From positions 1 through 64,000 of the forward strand of contig JAODUP010000105.1 in NCBI GenBank assembly GCA_025642065.1: a stretch of DNA of 64,000 bases, read 5' to 3'. Positions 1-49,860 of this stretch are shown here, in pieces (position 1 is the stretch's first letter; each line of letters begins with the position of its first letter). The stretch is from Paralvinella palmiformis (Eukaryota; Annelida; Polychaeta; Terebellida; Alvinellidae). The notes beneath the pieces are model-generated. The model ran no database searches. It was not told where the DNA came from and worked only from the letters and a program-made list of their open reading frames with translations. Made by a program: the position numbers and the translations under genes.

Positions 1-167
1 CTATGGGTTTTGCCCGGGACCCATTTCCCCTTCGCCGCTTTCTACTTTGCTCTCCACATTCACGTCCGCCATGATCGCTATAGAATTCAAACTGATCACA
101 CTGAATCCGGAACGCAAATACGCTCGTGATTGGACAGTATTAATAACCTTTGTACTTCAAAATGGTG

Positions 168-415
168 GCCACCTCTGTGATTTAGTTGGTAGCGCGTTGG
201 ACCACATTCCACTATCACCTGAGTTCGAATCTCGGATTTTTTTCTGTCAACCAACAAGAGATATGCAGTTAGATAGAAGTCAATGAAACCTTTCCACTAG
301 TTTGTTTGAAGTTGACTGACACCAAGATTAACAGTAAAATCACACATAGGATTTGGTTTTCATTGAGGTCAAATATGTGATATACAAGAATATAATTTCT
401 AAAAGGTCATCGGTC
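168..415 (+). repeat. Second tRNA-like head plus repeat body upstream of SINE copy 1
   Basis: 168-236 looks like a degenerate tRNA-derived head (A-box TTAGTTGGTAGCG, B-box GAGTTCGAATCTC). It is followed by a 175-bp segment (241-415) that recurs in inverted orientation at 45136-45310. It may be the 5' half of a composite retroelement. Confidence 0.55.
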
Positions 416-604
416 GCCTCCGTGCTCTAGCGGTAGCGTGTTGGACCACAGATCACTACCACCCGTGTTCGAATCCCGGCGTGGGCATATCTGAAGGTTG
501 TTTCGTTTTTCACTTCGTCTCATTACCTTTGGAGGTCGCTCGGCCCATTTAGGCTACCTTGTGCACAAAAGTGGCCGTAAAACATCAATCATCATCATCA
601 TCAC
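416..604 (+). mobile_element. tRNA-derived SINE (family A), copy 1
   Basis: Complete copy. Pol III A-box-like CTAGCGGTAGCGTG, B-box GTTCGAATCCC at about 468, a body with GGAGGTCGCTCGGCCCATTT, and the 3' tail GTAAAACATCAATCATCATCATC. It shares 175 bp of 5' flank (241-415) with the copy at 44949. Confidence 0.85.
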
Positions 605-2571
605 TATGTAGCAAGGCGCGTTTAGTGAACGATTCGACCGCATAGAATAGTAGAATGTAAAACTACAGTTTAACTTTAATTCCTAGTTAAGCTTATAATA
701 AGTATAGACTATATAGTATAAACGATTATATTAACAAATAGGACGTAATTGTTTAACAACATAACGAGAAAATGAAATGATATGTTCTTTTAAGATACAC
801 TTTCTGAACATTATATAGGCTAATGAGACCTAGGAGTCCCAGACAGAAACAAAATGAAGGATGAAAATACCTTTGAGAATTGGGTCTGCCGGGAACGGCA
901 ACCGAACCCGGGACTTATTGATGTCTGGTCCAGTGCGCTACCACTGGGCCACGAATGTTCCGAACACAATGAGAATAAATAAGCTTAACAAAATAAGAAG
1001 AAAAAAATAAAGAAACAAATGAACTTAGATAAAAGATAAAAGTAGAATAGACGATAAATATTCAGAATATATCTTGAATACGTATATAATGATAGAAAAC
1101 AATAGAATATAGATAATAAATCTATGTATGCCGTTAGATTTTAGATGTTTTTTCTCCCGACGTGTGCTGAGCAATGACTTACAAATACAATATGGTTTGT
1201 GTATGTAGAGAAAGTTTCTAACGTCGTGAACGTAAGGCAGCTATGCAAGTGGGATAATATCTCGCTGGAAATACGCTCGCAATATGTTTTTTTGATTGAT
1301 ACGCGCGTGTCGTTCAGGTCAGCCTAAATTTTTCTTACATTTTTTCCCATGAAATATGTAGAGGCCAATCCTAAATCCTAAATCCGGCCCTGTGGAGGGA
1401 TTCCTCATCGACGTGTTCTTCTATTTCAGCAACAGCGCAAAACGAAAATTTCTACTTGAGTATTTAACATGTTGTTATGTTATTTTTTGCTAGATCTGCC
1501 TGACACTTATTTCATTATCACATGTTTTAGTCAGCGCATTAGTTTTGATAAAGTGCAGTGATTTGAGATTGTATATTTTACATGGACCATGGACATTTTG
1601 TACTTCATCTGGTGGCAGGTATTTATTGGTAATAATAAAACTTGATTGTTATGGTCTAAGGAGTGTTTTATTTTCTGTTACCATAGTAATTATTATAATA
1701 TTCCGATTTACCTATAAACGGCCGATTTTCTGAGTCCCTCTAATTTACGTATAAGTTTTGGCATTTCTGAAAAATAACATGTATGCAAATATTGTTGCAC
1801 GAATTATAAATAATGTTAAAATATGAATACGATCAACCACATACTAAATAATCAAGTTCAAAGTGCTGATTATTCTGAGGTCAGAACACGTAACTTTTTC
1901 CTTCCCGCCATAAAATCTAGCATTCGAGGAAGTCGTAATGGCTACCCTCCAGCAATTAGGATTATTTCCTTATATCTATGATACGAGGGAGAGTTCGTGA
2001 TTATTAAAATGGAATTTTGAGTTACTTATATAATTATTATACACATTTAAATCATATTATCTTAGGGTAAACTGTTCCTATGCCATGTGCATAGAAACAT
2101 CAATTCTAAACTAAACACCATTTAACTTTAATAAAGTGTTATACTAAAAATGGTTTTAATGAAATATTTGCAAATGTTTAAATTTTCATGCCATTATTAA
2201 AATGTTATACTAGAAAATATTACTTAAAACAATTATAAAATGTTTTTAAATAACTGTGTCAACAACACATGGGCTTTTTAAGAATATTTAAACCAGCTTG
2301 TACGCACGTGCGTACACCCTGCCGAGACTTTAAAATTATAACTTTCGAGTTAATCAGATACTTCTTTTGCACGTACAATAAATGACTGTCAGTCAGCTGG
2401 TGACGTCAAATAGCACATACTACGACACATTTAACTAATTCCTTGCGGTTATATGATATCATACTTTACCATCATGCATATGCGTTAGATTTATATAGGC
2501 ATTGTTTTTTTCTGAGTTTGCTGCAGCTTTGGACATTTAGAAGATCTACTATTAAAGCAGCATGCCAAAAT
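605..2571. other. Intergenic, no gene seen
   Basis: AT-rich sequence with one SINE head (845-957). Short open frames show no recognisable protein or splice context. Confidence 0.6.
845..957 (-). mobile_element. tRNA-derived SINE head, another family
   Basis: On the minus strand GGCCCAGTGGTAGCGCACTGG (A-box) and CCCGGGTTCGGTTG (B-box) begin a short tRNA-like element. The body differs from family A. Confidence 0.5.
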
Positions 2572-2873
2572 TAAAGTCAATTTCACGCTCAGCATCCAGT
2601 GGCTCAAGATCTATTCAGGAGTTTTTCAAAACAGCAGGGACCGAAAGTAGTCTGATAAATCTGATCAAGCCACATGTGGTGAACGTATGGGGGGCCTCGT
2701 GTTGCAACTGATGATATACCTGGGACATCCATTCCAGTGGCTTCACCTTCATCTGACAAGCGTCACAAATGAATGAGCCAGATTACTCCGACATGTATGG
2801 ATCTAGCCTTGCAATATCGCACGTTTATCTGTACACTATATGTATGTATTTCAAGTCAATGAAATATGGCTAA

Positions 2874-2927
<54 letters not shown>

Positions 2928-4960
2928 GTGTGTGTGTGTGTGTGTGTTGTACTAAAACTTTTTTCAGCGTGATCTCTTGGAGGAACAGTAATTTTAATTA
3001 TCATTTCCTCGATGACACGCCATGGCTACTTTATAGCGTATCAACAGACAGTATATACTGTTGTTACTGTGAACAGTTCAGTAATTATTCAATATTGAAA
3101 ATAGGCACCAGCGACTGGTCCAATATGGCGAAAGTGATGTCTAGGCATCAATCTGAAACAAATGAGTGACCACGTTTCTGTTGCGCGAGGGAAAGATATT
3201 TTGAGCGAGTACAAAGTGGAGAGGCCATAAGCGTTATAGATCAGCTCAACAGGAAACGTGCTGAGAAAATCCAGAAAAACAGAAACATCATCACTGAAAT
3301 CCTATGATTCCAGGAGAATGCTATGATTCAGTATGGTACATGGAATGCTATTCAGTATGCTATAAGGGTGGTATTGTGTGATCACGTTGCCACACATCAA
3401 AATAATGCAACATATATGTCCCAAACAATCCAGAATGAACTACCTGACCTTACGGCAAACCAAATTCTGAAATCAATAGTTACGGATTATAATAATGCAG
3501 ATTGCTTTGCCTTCAACGCAGATGAGTCAACTGATGTTAGCATCAAAGGACAGATTCCGATATGTGTCCGATTTGTACACAAGACATCAGCTGATGACAA
3601 CGGAATGAAACAATCAGTTCGTGAAGAATTCCTGTCTTTTGTTTATGCGAACACTGGCTCTAAAGCTGATGTTTAGAGGAATTTAGTTGCCAGGTGGCAA
3701 CTAAATTCCTTGAAAATAGATTCGGCGGATATAATCCAGAAACAAATACGTGGACAGGGCTATGATGGAGCATTCGTCGTGAGTGGGCAAATTGGTGTTC
3801 AAACAAGGATCCGTGCAATCATCCCCAGATCACAATAATTGCATTGTCGTCGCCATGTCTTCAACCATTGCATCGTTCTTTCGTCAAAGTTACGAATTGT
3901 CCGTAATGTTATGGACACCATGACAGAGGTATCTGTGGCCTTCAAAACCTCTGCAGAGAGACTTTTGGAGTTTCAAGAGCAACAAGAGCACAATGCTCCT
4001 GTCAGAGAGGAAATAGGGAAAACGGGTTAAACTGAAGACACTCTCTGAAAGTAGTTGGGCATCCAGGGTCGACTATTTGTCTGTATTTGTAACAGCTTAT
4101 CACGTTATTGTCGAGGAACTACACGCAGTTAGCGAGGACGGAGACACCACAGCAAGAGGTCATGAAGAATCAATCACGAAGTGGTATTTAATTATTGCTG
4201 CAGTGACGTTACAGCACACCTTCGAGTACATACACCTACACTGTCTGTAGTACTTCAGGGCTCTGATCTGGATATAGTTGAGTGCTTGAGGCCTCAAAGG
4301 AAGCTAGTGTATGGGTTTGCACACTAGAATCAGAGCGCAATGATGAAGCTGTTTTTGGACGCATTGTTCGAGAAGGCGGCAGGAGATACATCCAACAAAA
4401 ACCCTTCACAATATGGGAAACGATCCCTATACTTACCTTTCTTGGATCATCTAACAACTGAACTGACGGAGAAACTGGTGGATCCATTACCTGGCTTCCA
4501 AGCTCAGTACTCATATCCATAAAATGACCTGGTTTTAATGATGTTGTGGTTGCAGATATATACCTCCATTATGGTGACGATATAGCCGATATTCAATCTT
4601 TGGAGTAGCAAGACATTGAAGTGAACAGATGGAGAACGACATGGCGAGACTTAGATGGTGCACCCGTGAATCCAGTCACCACGCTGGATGCCTGTAATCC
4701 TCAGTTCTTTCGATGGATATACTGTGCTCTAAAACCCTGTTCACATATCTAGTATCTGTGTGCACAGCTAAACGTAACTTTAGTTAATTGAAATCCATGA
4801 AGACATCCCTGCGTAATACAATAACAGGACATAGGTTGTGTCTTCACTAGCGCTTCTACACATTTACTAGGACACGGACATTGACGATGATGAGGTTGTA
4901 AAACAATTTGGCAGCGCTAATCAAAGACGATTACAATTGCTATTTGACTAATGTAATTTC
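2572..4960 (+). pseudogene. Decayed hAT-type transposase (DUF4371-like)
   Basis: Starts MPKLKSISRSASS, then reads in pieces through all three plus frames. Recognisable parts: a zinc-binding-like segment CCYCEQF with WSNMAKVMSRHQS; IQNELPDL, ADESTDVS and ICVRFVHK (DUF4371/RNase-H region); GQGYDGA and HCRRHVFNHCI; SLYLPFLDHL; and a C-terminal dimerisation-like segment W-R-T-T-W near 4630 with CTAKRNFS near 4762. This resembles transposase-derived ZMYM/THAP-linked hAT proteins. There are many stops and frameshifts, and a (TA)n(GT)n microsatellite at 2877-2947 interrupts the coding sequence. Terminal repeats were not found. Confidence 0.75.
2877..2947. repeat. (TA)n(GT)n microsatellite
   Basis: About 45 bp of TA followed by about 24 bp of GT, inside the hAT transposase relic. 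Confidence 0.95.
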
Positions 4961-7900
4961 TGGTTATTGGTGCTCATAACTGTATTTGACATGTTTACAA
5001 CGAGCTGAATAAACATACATATCACACATGATAATGCATCACACGCCACATTCATATAAGGACCAAATATGTCATAAAAGACAAAATTATAGATGCAACC
5101 CCATTTCGAGACAATTGATACAGTTGCTGTGTATCTTTGATTAATTTAATGTAAACAAACATATTTTAATATGGTGTGGTATAAAAATGAGTTTGATAAG
5201 AATGCAAACATTTGGTATACATGTTTCAGCTGATACTCACAGATATTAAAGACTCATCATAATTTTTTCAACCTATTTTTGAAGCCTCACTTTATTATGC
5301 AATGTTTCAGCTGAACCCAACTGTTTTCTAAAATTTCTATTAATTACATTTTTAATCCCATTGGCGACACTAACTTTGAGAATCAGTTTTTACTGAAGTT
5401 GAACAAGGGCTATTTTCGGTGAACTAAAGGTGGCAGCACATGTCTGTGGACGCAGTGAATTTTGTTCACTCTGGTGTACTGTGTATTTGATTCTTATATT
5501 TTGTGTTACGATAAATTGTATCTTCTACTTTTACTTCAATTACTTTTAGATAGTAGTTTAATTTTTTACTCAAGCATATTTTTACAAGTTTAATTTTACT
5601 TCTATTAAAGTACAAAATACAAGTAGTTCAGTCACCCCCTGATTCCCAGAATCGTTCCTGGGTGAACAACTCTTGTGTACATTGTAATCAAAATAGTCTA
5701 CGCAACTCCACATGTAATGAAATTTGATTAAATGAAGGATGAAACAACCTTAAGAGGTTTCAATCTCGGTCATGTTGTTTGATATTTTGCGGCCACTTTT
5801 ATGGACATGCTAGGCTAAACGGGCCGAGCGACCTCCAAAAGTAATGAAGTCAGAGATCAAACACTCTTCAGATATGCCTACGCCGAGATTCGAAATATTG
5901 TTTTGTCCGTCTAATTATCTTGCACAGCATCTAGGAGGTTTTCATGGGGCGGGGAAGGGTGGTGTAATACAAACACAGTAGTAGCCGAAGGATGTTATCG
6001 GTGAGATGACAGAATCATTAAATGCAGAGAGATAACTACAACATGGCGAGAAGAGAGATATCCATCTCCGACTTGACTATGATATTTTGATATAGAGTGT
6101 TCCCACAAGATACTGCCAGAACTAGGCAGACATATGTACACCCGTCTCAATAAACGTACCGTATTTGGACAATGAATAGACGGTTATTCATTTAGATCGT
6201 GCCAATTATAGTATCAATGATTATTTTAATCAGCTGCACATTGTACAGTGAATCTTCATTTTACAATTCATGGACTCTGGTCAACAGAAATGTGCCAATA
6301 GCTCTCATAACACGGAGGAACTGTTATAAATTTAAAATCTGATTAATTTGTTGGTTTTTAAATTGCATTAAGACGTTATGATAACGCTTTGTTTTGTGTA
6401 TTATAAACACACTAAATCTACGTTTACATTGTATACTGCAATTGTACTTTGTGAATGTACTTAATTATAAAACGGTACGTGTAGAATGCATGGTGTAGAG
6501 TAACACTTTAATAGACCATTATTTGCTTCTTTAAAATATGCTTAAAATGAAGGAGATGAACAAATATCCACCATAAAATACAACATATCCAATTAATGAT
6601 ATATATATATATATATATATATATATTGAATTTCAACAGGAAAGAATTCAAACTTATAGTTCAAAGTTTTGAGCTCACCAAAATATTAATTGCAGGCCTG
6701 CTGGAAGTGCGATACTCAGAAATTTTAAAGAAAATCACAACTCTATATTCCGAGGCAAAATGTGGCAATTGGTAGAAGTTTAAATGTACCTAAATGAAAG
6801 AGAAAAAGAACGGTTAACTTTTGTTTTGCAATTTTGCGCAGAGGGCAATAATACACTTTTCACTCCATTGTAGAGCGTCACGTGTCTAATAAACCACTGT
6901 TTGGTGGACATTTCTTCAATTTTTCAGCATAAATCACAACAGACATTCGGTAGTACGAACACATCCGACATGCGCACCACACGACCAGTGTTTGGTATTA
7001 CATTTCTTTATTTCACTGTATTACCGTACCTCACATCTCCTAAATGCTCGTGTAGTTCACAGTCACCTCATCCCAAGTGTATTTACAAAGAAATGACAAC
7101 ATCACGCCTCTGAATACATATGAGGAATATGTTTCAACTTGCCATTACACCATATAGCCTATAAATATATAACACTAAAACTAAACATGTTTACGGGGAT
7201 AGGAAATATTCTGCTGACTATCTCTACGAGAGACAAATACCTACAATGATCAAACAAAACAAAACATATTTCTTATTTAACAGGTTCAACCTCAATCTGT
7301 ATTGGTGTTTTTTGGTCATAGACAATGCTATTCGAATCAGCTGATTAATTTAACCAGTACAGTTGCATAACATTCAGGTGAGCAGTGATGAAGTAGTGTG
7401 GTGGCTACGTCTAATGCAAAATATTTCACAAATAAGCTTTGTATAATGGGGAAAAAGCCGAGAAAGGCGAATACCGTAAAAATACGGGGTGATTATATGA
7501 AACACAATGCTGAACAATAACTGTGATAAAGCGGGAAACGTATCTCTTATCATCGGCCTCCATGATCTGTAGAAAACAACAAACTACGATTGTAATTACT
7601 CCATCTTGCATCTATGGAATAAACTCAGCATTAATTCACAAAATCTAAGAAAATAAAAATGTAAATAATTCCTGATGATTTCAACATTATAATTGGAAAT
7701 ATTTTCACACTAAACTAGTACACATACATACACGTGCAAACATGCGTGCGCGTGTGTGTGTGATTCTATGATTGACTAGTAAGGTGAGATTACTGTTAGC
7801 CTTGACTAGTCATATTTTATCCTGCTAAATCATTCTGCTAGAGTTAGATTAAGAAAAAAAGGTAATAGTTATGTTAATATCTGCAAACATCCGTCACTGT

Positions 7901-10623
7901 ACACACGCCTGCTAAATCATGAACACTTCTACGCCCCCTTTCCATCACCTTTCAAATCATAAGCAGAGACAACACGAACAGTGGTAACTCGTGCGTCAAA
8001 CAACAAGACACTCTAAAACAACAGAGAACAACGTCATACTTCTAATTTACAGAGGGGATACATTGTAAAAACATCACTACCGGCAGTAACCAGGGAATTC
8101 ACATTTAGTATGTTTATTAGCCTTGTACGACATCGTAATCAAAATTATACAGCCATCCCTGAAAATAATGTCAAAGAATAGCAATCACGAACGTAAACAC
8201 GAACACTGACGTATACAAAAGGCTGAATATAAAACTATAAACACAAGAGCCACGTTAATGGCATCAATTCTGGCAGGAGAGGAGTGGAGCATCGATTAGC
8301 AGGGAGACTTTACCTATGGAAACAATAATAAACGAATGACCAAATGATTTCATGGGATTACAAACGCAGAACCATAACAGGGCACCAACACTTAGCTCAA
8401 CTACTATTTGCTATGATCACCCCCCCCCCCCCATTTAATCAGATTTATCGTGACTGTCAAACTCCGATGTGATGTATCTTCTCCTAGTCAAGCTAAGCTA
8501 AGCCTCGTAGAGTGTATAGTTTACACTTAACCATTCACGTCACCCACAAACACTACGTGTAAAATTCATAAAATCCAGTTTGCAACAATAGCATCATACA
8601 CTCTGCACGCATGTGTCTGCATGACTGCGTCTATGCATGCTCCAGATATACCAGCTGGTCTGCATAGTATCGTGAATCCTGAACATTCCAAAAGGATTAG
8701 CAACAAATTATCATACCATTTAAGGATATATTGTAAAACAAAAACACATTTCAATACATGGTTACAACTACATTGCAATATATTGGTACAATACTTTTTG
8801 TATAAAAAGCTCATAACAAAATTACAATAATTTTAAATAGGTGTCTGCATCATGGTGACATCATTAATTGTTAGGGTAGTACTTCATATCATAATTGACG
8901 CACACCAATTATTATTACTATTAATAATTATGTTTATCCCTCAAAATGCAACTAAATTCAGCGTAAAGAATTCCTAACATGCTGCAGTGTATAGGCCCTA
9001 AAACGACCGAGACTGCTGTCACTTGCATACTGACCATAAACAGGCAGAAGGAATATGACAAATGTTTGCATAAAATAATTACTGATTATATATGTTCGAC
9101 ATGCAATCGGGTTATACTTAGTTACATAATTGTTCCTAATTAGTCAGATATATGATTATCACAGTTACATTCATCAACGCAGTTTGTCTACTCGGAGTCG
9201 AATCATTCCTCCTCTAATGTGGGATACATACAGCCACGTAATTGTTATTACAAGACAATGACATTCTACGATGTAATAATTCTGTCAAATACAATGCATG
9301 GCATAATGCTGTCAAAATGACCTGTTATTTCACGCTACAAATCCTGACTGACGCAGTGTGAAACTGGTTTGTAAAAATCTGCCCATGAGGAGCACTGTCT
9401 TGAACTTAAATATACCTTTGTCTACCAAAAGCTAAATTAGCATTTGACACACACACACACACACACACAAACAGAGAGATTATGTGATAAAATGATATAG
9501 TTGTAAATCACTTTTGCTAATGATGATCCATATATCCGACAAAAAGATCACAAGATTATAAATAATGATTAACTGTCATGTTACAATACGCGTGACAGTA
9601 AGTGCCATCATAATCTCTACCCTTTACAAAACCAAATATAGAGCTAGTTATATTTATAGTAACTCAGATTTAAATCTTAAAAGACACGTGGCATCTTAGC
9701 AAGTTTAAACAGGATAAAATTTAGTCTGATAACGAATGAGAGGACATTTATCATGGCAATTATACAAAGCTGTGCCAGAACACGTACACCTTAGCATTAT
9801 TGACCAAAAAAAAAAGATCGAATGTGAAGTACTTAATCTATGTTTTCATACACAATTAAATCTAGGCCTCTACCAAAATCAAGGAAGAAATAAATTAATT
9901 AAAAGTAACGAACCCTTTGAATTTAGATAATTATCTTCGACGCAATCTTGCTGATCGCAACACATGATCTGTTTGTGACATAAACATGGCTTCAGGTCAT
10001 AATTTATAACACAGGAATAAAGTAGATTGTCACAGATTGTTTCAGGCACGAAATAAACCGACAGTTTATTACGAACATGGTGGTTTGTTTGTCGATTTTA
10101 ATTATTTACACTGGCATGTATCAAAGTGACTGTACACATACTGAACAATAATAGGTCTCAGCCATCAACTATTATCATAATCAATCAGTGCTGACTTCAT
10201 ATTAGATCCAAGAACATATCACATGAATAATTAACAAAAATGTTGTTCATTCATATCGTTATTACGCAGTGATGATTATCAGTAAGGTGATGTGTTTTAC
10301 TCCTCAGATGGCTACACACCATTATAATATTTATTACACAGAAAGTATTCTAATAATTACCTATTCGGGTACAGATCATCCACAGATGTATACAAATATG
10401 GTGTAAAAATAGTACGAGAGAACGTGCATTACATTACTAGCCCCGAATCAGAGCTACTTGATCTATATGTTATATAAACAAAATATGCATTTAAATCATA
10501 CCTTAATCAATCAATCAATTATAATCTTGTTATTACAAGTAACTGATTCCAGTACACCTAGTATTTAACATTTTCTCCCACTTCAGGCAATTACCAAAGA
10601 TACCCATTTTTTATCCGGCATGT
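4961..10623. other. Intergenic sequence downstream of PIK3CA
   Basis: Holds a truncated SINE (5773-5896), a (TA)n run (6599-6627), poly-C (8420-8433) and (CA)n (9448-9469). The PIK3CA 3' UTR occupies an unknown part next to 10623. No further gene recognised on either strand. Confidence 0.6.
5773..5896 (-). mobile_element. tRNA-derived SINE (family A), 5'-truncated
   Basis: Matches the family A 3' body (GCGGCCACTTTT, GGCTAAACGGGCCGAGCGACC) and the B-box region (CCGAGATTCGAA). The tRNA A-box is missing. Confidence 0.75.
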
Positions 10624-46904
<36,281 letters not shown>

Positions 46905-46959
46905 CTTTGTGTTTGTGTCAGGAACTTGACAAAGGAATTATTCACATAATGACCATCAT
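46905..46959 (-). other. PIK3CA: Probable PIK3CA 5' UTR segment with a minimal upstream ORF
   Basis: Directly upstream of the start codon. On the minus strand a polypyrimidine acceptor (CATCTTCTTCCAG) ends at 46960, so this is probably the untranslated start of coding exon 1, preceded by a distant 5' exon. It contains a five-codon upstream ORF (ATG ATG GTC ATT ATG TGA) at 46959-46942. Splicing here is inferred from the acceptor only. Confidence 0.45.
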
Positions 46960-48394
46960 CTGGAAGAAGATGAAATATTTTATTACATTTTACCACACAG
47001 TGAAAATCAAAGACTAAATAAATACATGTACAGATTAATTTGTTTTTAATTTCCCATCCACTCCCAATTACTTGATTCTGACCATTAAAGGAAAGGTCCA
47101 CTTGTACTTCAAATTTGTAGGGACTAATATAAATGTGTTCACACAATTGATAAATAATGACGAAATATAAACACAATCAATCACTTATTAAAAAATTCAC
47201 TTGAAAGCACTGGTGACTGGACTAAAACCTATACGTAGACACTGCCATTTTTAAGCCAGACACAGACTGGGTGCTCCTAAAGTCTTACGTCATTGTATAC
47301 AAGCTATTTGACAGACCCAGTTATAAGCATGTAAACAAACATCCGGCAATTATAATTTCAAAACAAAAACAGGTTTTTATATTACAGTCTACCTGGATTT
47401 TTAAATTAAATCTTACTGTAATGGCTAAAGAAAACCAAGTGTCTAACGAACTTTCAGATTTATGTTAATGAACAAATGACTAAGTCAATTAGCATGAAGA
47501 CAGTTATGTCTGGATTATGACAACTATGTGATTCTTGTGCAAGTTTTTCCCTTTTACCTACCAGCAACTGTGACATACATTCAGTACGATCATAAATGGA
47601 GGATATATTTTGGTATCAGCCAAGCGTGTATGTGTTTAAATTAGGTGAGTACGTACATAGCGTTTAAAATTCACAATCAGTAAATAGTTTTCAGATAGTT
47701 AGTCAAATCTATCGTGAACTTCATGGTGGTGCTGAATTAGACTGGTGAATATGTGAACACTTTTGTTATTGTTTTGTGTAGTATATTGTTATCTGTGTGC
47801 TCAACAATAAATGTTTAATTTGCATTTAGTTGGTTTTCTTGAATCAATTAGTGGTGCATTATGCCTAAAAATGAGTTTAACCCGGGTTTAACCTAGTTTA
47901 GCCCAAAATGGGGGTTTAGCCTGCCAACCCTGTAGCATAATCATTACATACTTATATCTAAGGACACTGTAAAAGGCACTTAGAAAAAACTATGTACCAA
48001 GTGCATGTATCACACATTAAATGGCTAATTTAGGCATGCAGCTATGAAAATGCAGTATACATAAAGGAAAGTATAATGATTTGATGCATTACATACAGTA
48101 TATTATATTTAAATTGATATCTAATTCATAAATCCCAAATTGTTTAAAAGGTACAAAAAGTATCTTTGATAATTTAAAAAAATTAAAGTCAGGGCCGGAA
48201 AAATCGGTTGACTGGGGTAAGTATATTTTCATGCCGGGCTAGTGCTGATCACTTGCCTGTTCGGGCAAGTGACTTTTTGAGATGAAAATTTGTCAAATAT
48301 GTGCATGCGCATGCCTGATGAGCAAACTAATTAAACAAAAAATTCTTGCTGTGTTCCTACAGATTTACTTATAATCCGCGATGCAAAGCTGGAT

Positions 48395-48705
48395 GCTAGT
48401 GCCAGCTATGCCTAAAGCCGAGATTCCACATAAGCAGCATGTGTAGGCAATATTGTGGTATCTATGTGTTTCGGACACCCCTCTTACCAGCTTACCTAAT
48501 TTTCTAGGGAAAGCCAACCTGGACACTCAAATAGGATGGTTGATTCAACTGTCTGCTTAAAACCGAGATATCAGATATGCAGTTTGGAACATTGCGGTAG
48601 CGTATATGACATTGTGGTATCCATTTATTTCGGACACCCCTCTCACCTTGTGACCTATTTTTCTTGGGAAAGCATGCCTGGTCACCCGAACTGTCTGATT
48701 TGCAC
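48395..48705. repeat. Imperfect tandem duplication, about 160-bp unit
   Basis: TTCGGACACCCCTCT occurs at 48470 and 48629, within two imperfect copies that also share GTGGTATC, ACCTA-TTTTCT-GGGAAAGC and AACTGTCTG blocks. Confidence 0.65.
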
Positions 48706-48715
48706 AAATTGCTAC

Positions 48716-49860
48716 CAGGGCCAGAAAAATATTTCTACATCTCACCAGCCCCATGGCTGGTAAAATTTAAATCCACTGGCCTAACAAAAGTGTGCTGGAA
48801 TCGACTGGGAACATTAGATTGTAAATTTTTATATGATTCATATTTTATGGCTACTTTTGTGCACATGGTAGGCTAAATGGGGCAAGTGACCTCCAAAGGT
48901 AATGAAGTGAAGTAAAAAAATCAGCTAGGCCCATACCGAGATTCGAACTCAGGTGGTAGTGATCTGTGGTCAAATATGCTACCAATTAGACCATGAAGGC
49001 AATAATTATGTGTTTGTGGTTTTATTGATCCACACTCTAACACAATACAAGTATATAATAATTAACAGTTCATCCAGTAATAAATTGTTGGTCATGTCCA
49101 CAATCTGGCCAGGAATTTTCTTCTTATAGCTGTTGAGGTTATAAGGGAAGTTCACTGTTATTTAAATAGAAAATAAAGCACAAAATAGCAAACAAAGACA
49201 GTAATAATTCATATACAGAGGATCAAGGAAGAAATTAAGTTACCAAAAACTGCATATAATTCCTTTAGTAAAGTATGAAAACAGTTAATATGATATATGG
49301 AATCCATATTTATGTCATAATATTAACATAAAATGGAGAAAAAACCCATTGATCAAACAAATAAACAGGAAAGGGGCAGAAATGCATCATATTATAAACA
49401 AGACCATGTGCTTTTATTTAATTTAAACAAAGACAACTGGCAAATCAGGAGAGAGTATTTGAGTCACGTGACCATCATAATGCAAATGGTTGTTTAACAG
49501 TCAAGGTCACCAGCTCACCAAAATCTCCCCCATCCTTCAAGCAAGGTTCTTATATTTAGTAAATATTTATAAATATGACATCTGAAATGGTTACAGCAGT
49601 ATAGTTTGGTATTATTTCAGATCAGGAAACTATTGGATGATAAATATTTGTCGTTTATCACGACACATTTTCTGCTGAAAATCAGTCCAAAATCCAGCCT
49701 ACAACTGGGAACAGGGCTTTTTAGCAACTGTTGGTGATATATCGGTACAGGTGTTTTAAACTATGATACTTTTTTCCACCGCGAAAAGCTCCAAAAGAGC
49801 AAAAAACTATTCTACATAAAACGAACTTGAGTGTATGGGCTACCAATTTTTCTGGCCCTG
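48716..49860. mobile_element. hAT-like non-autonomous DNA element with 8-bp target-site duplication
   Basis: Left end CAGGGCCAGAAAAATA, right end TTTTTCTGGCCCTG: inverted terminal repeats. Flanks ATTGCTAC (48708-48715) and ATCGCTAC (49861-49868) match at 7 of 8 positions; an 8-bp duplication is the hAT signature. No transposase coding. Contains a SINE insertion. Confidence 0.75.
48836..49001 (-). mobile_element. tRNA-derived SINE (family A) inside a hAT-like element
   Basis: Body and head recognisable (TTTTGTGCACATGGTAGGC, GAGATTCGAACTCAGG). It lies within the 48716-49860 DNA transposon, so it inserted after that element. Confidence 0.78.

Noticed and set aside
416..490. Genuine tRNA gene
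   Set aside because: A- and B-box motifs are present, but the sequence continues into a repeated body and does not form a convincing cloverleaf with matching acceptor stem; it is a SINE head.
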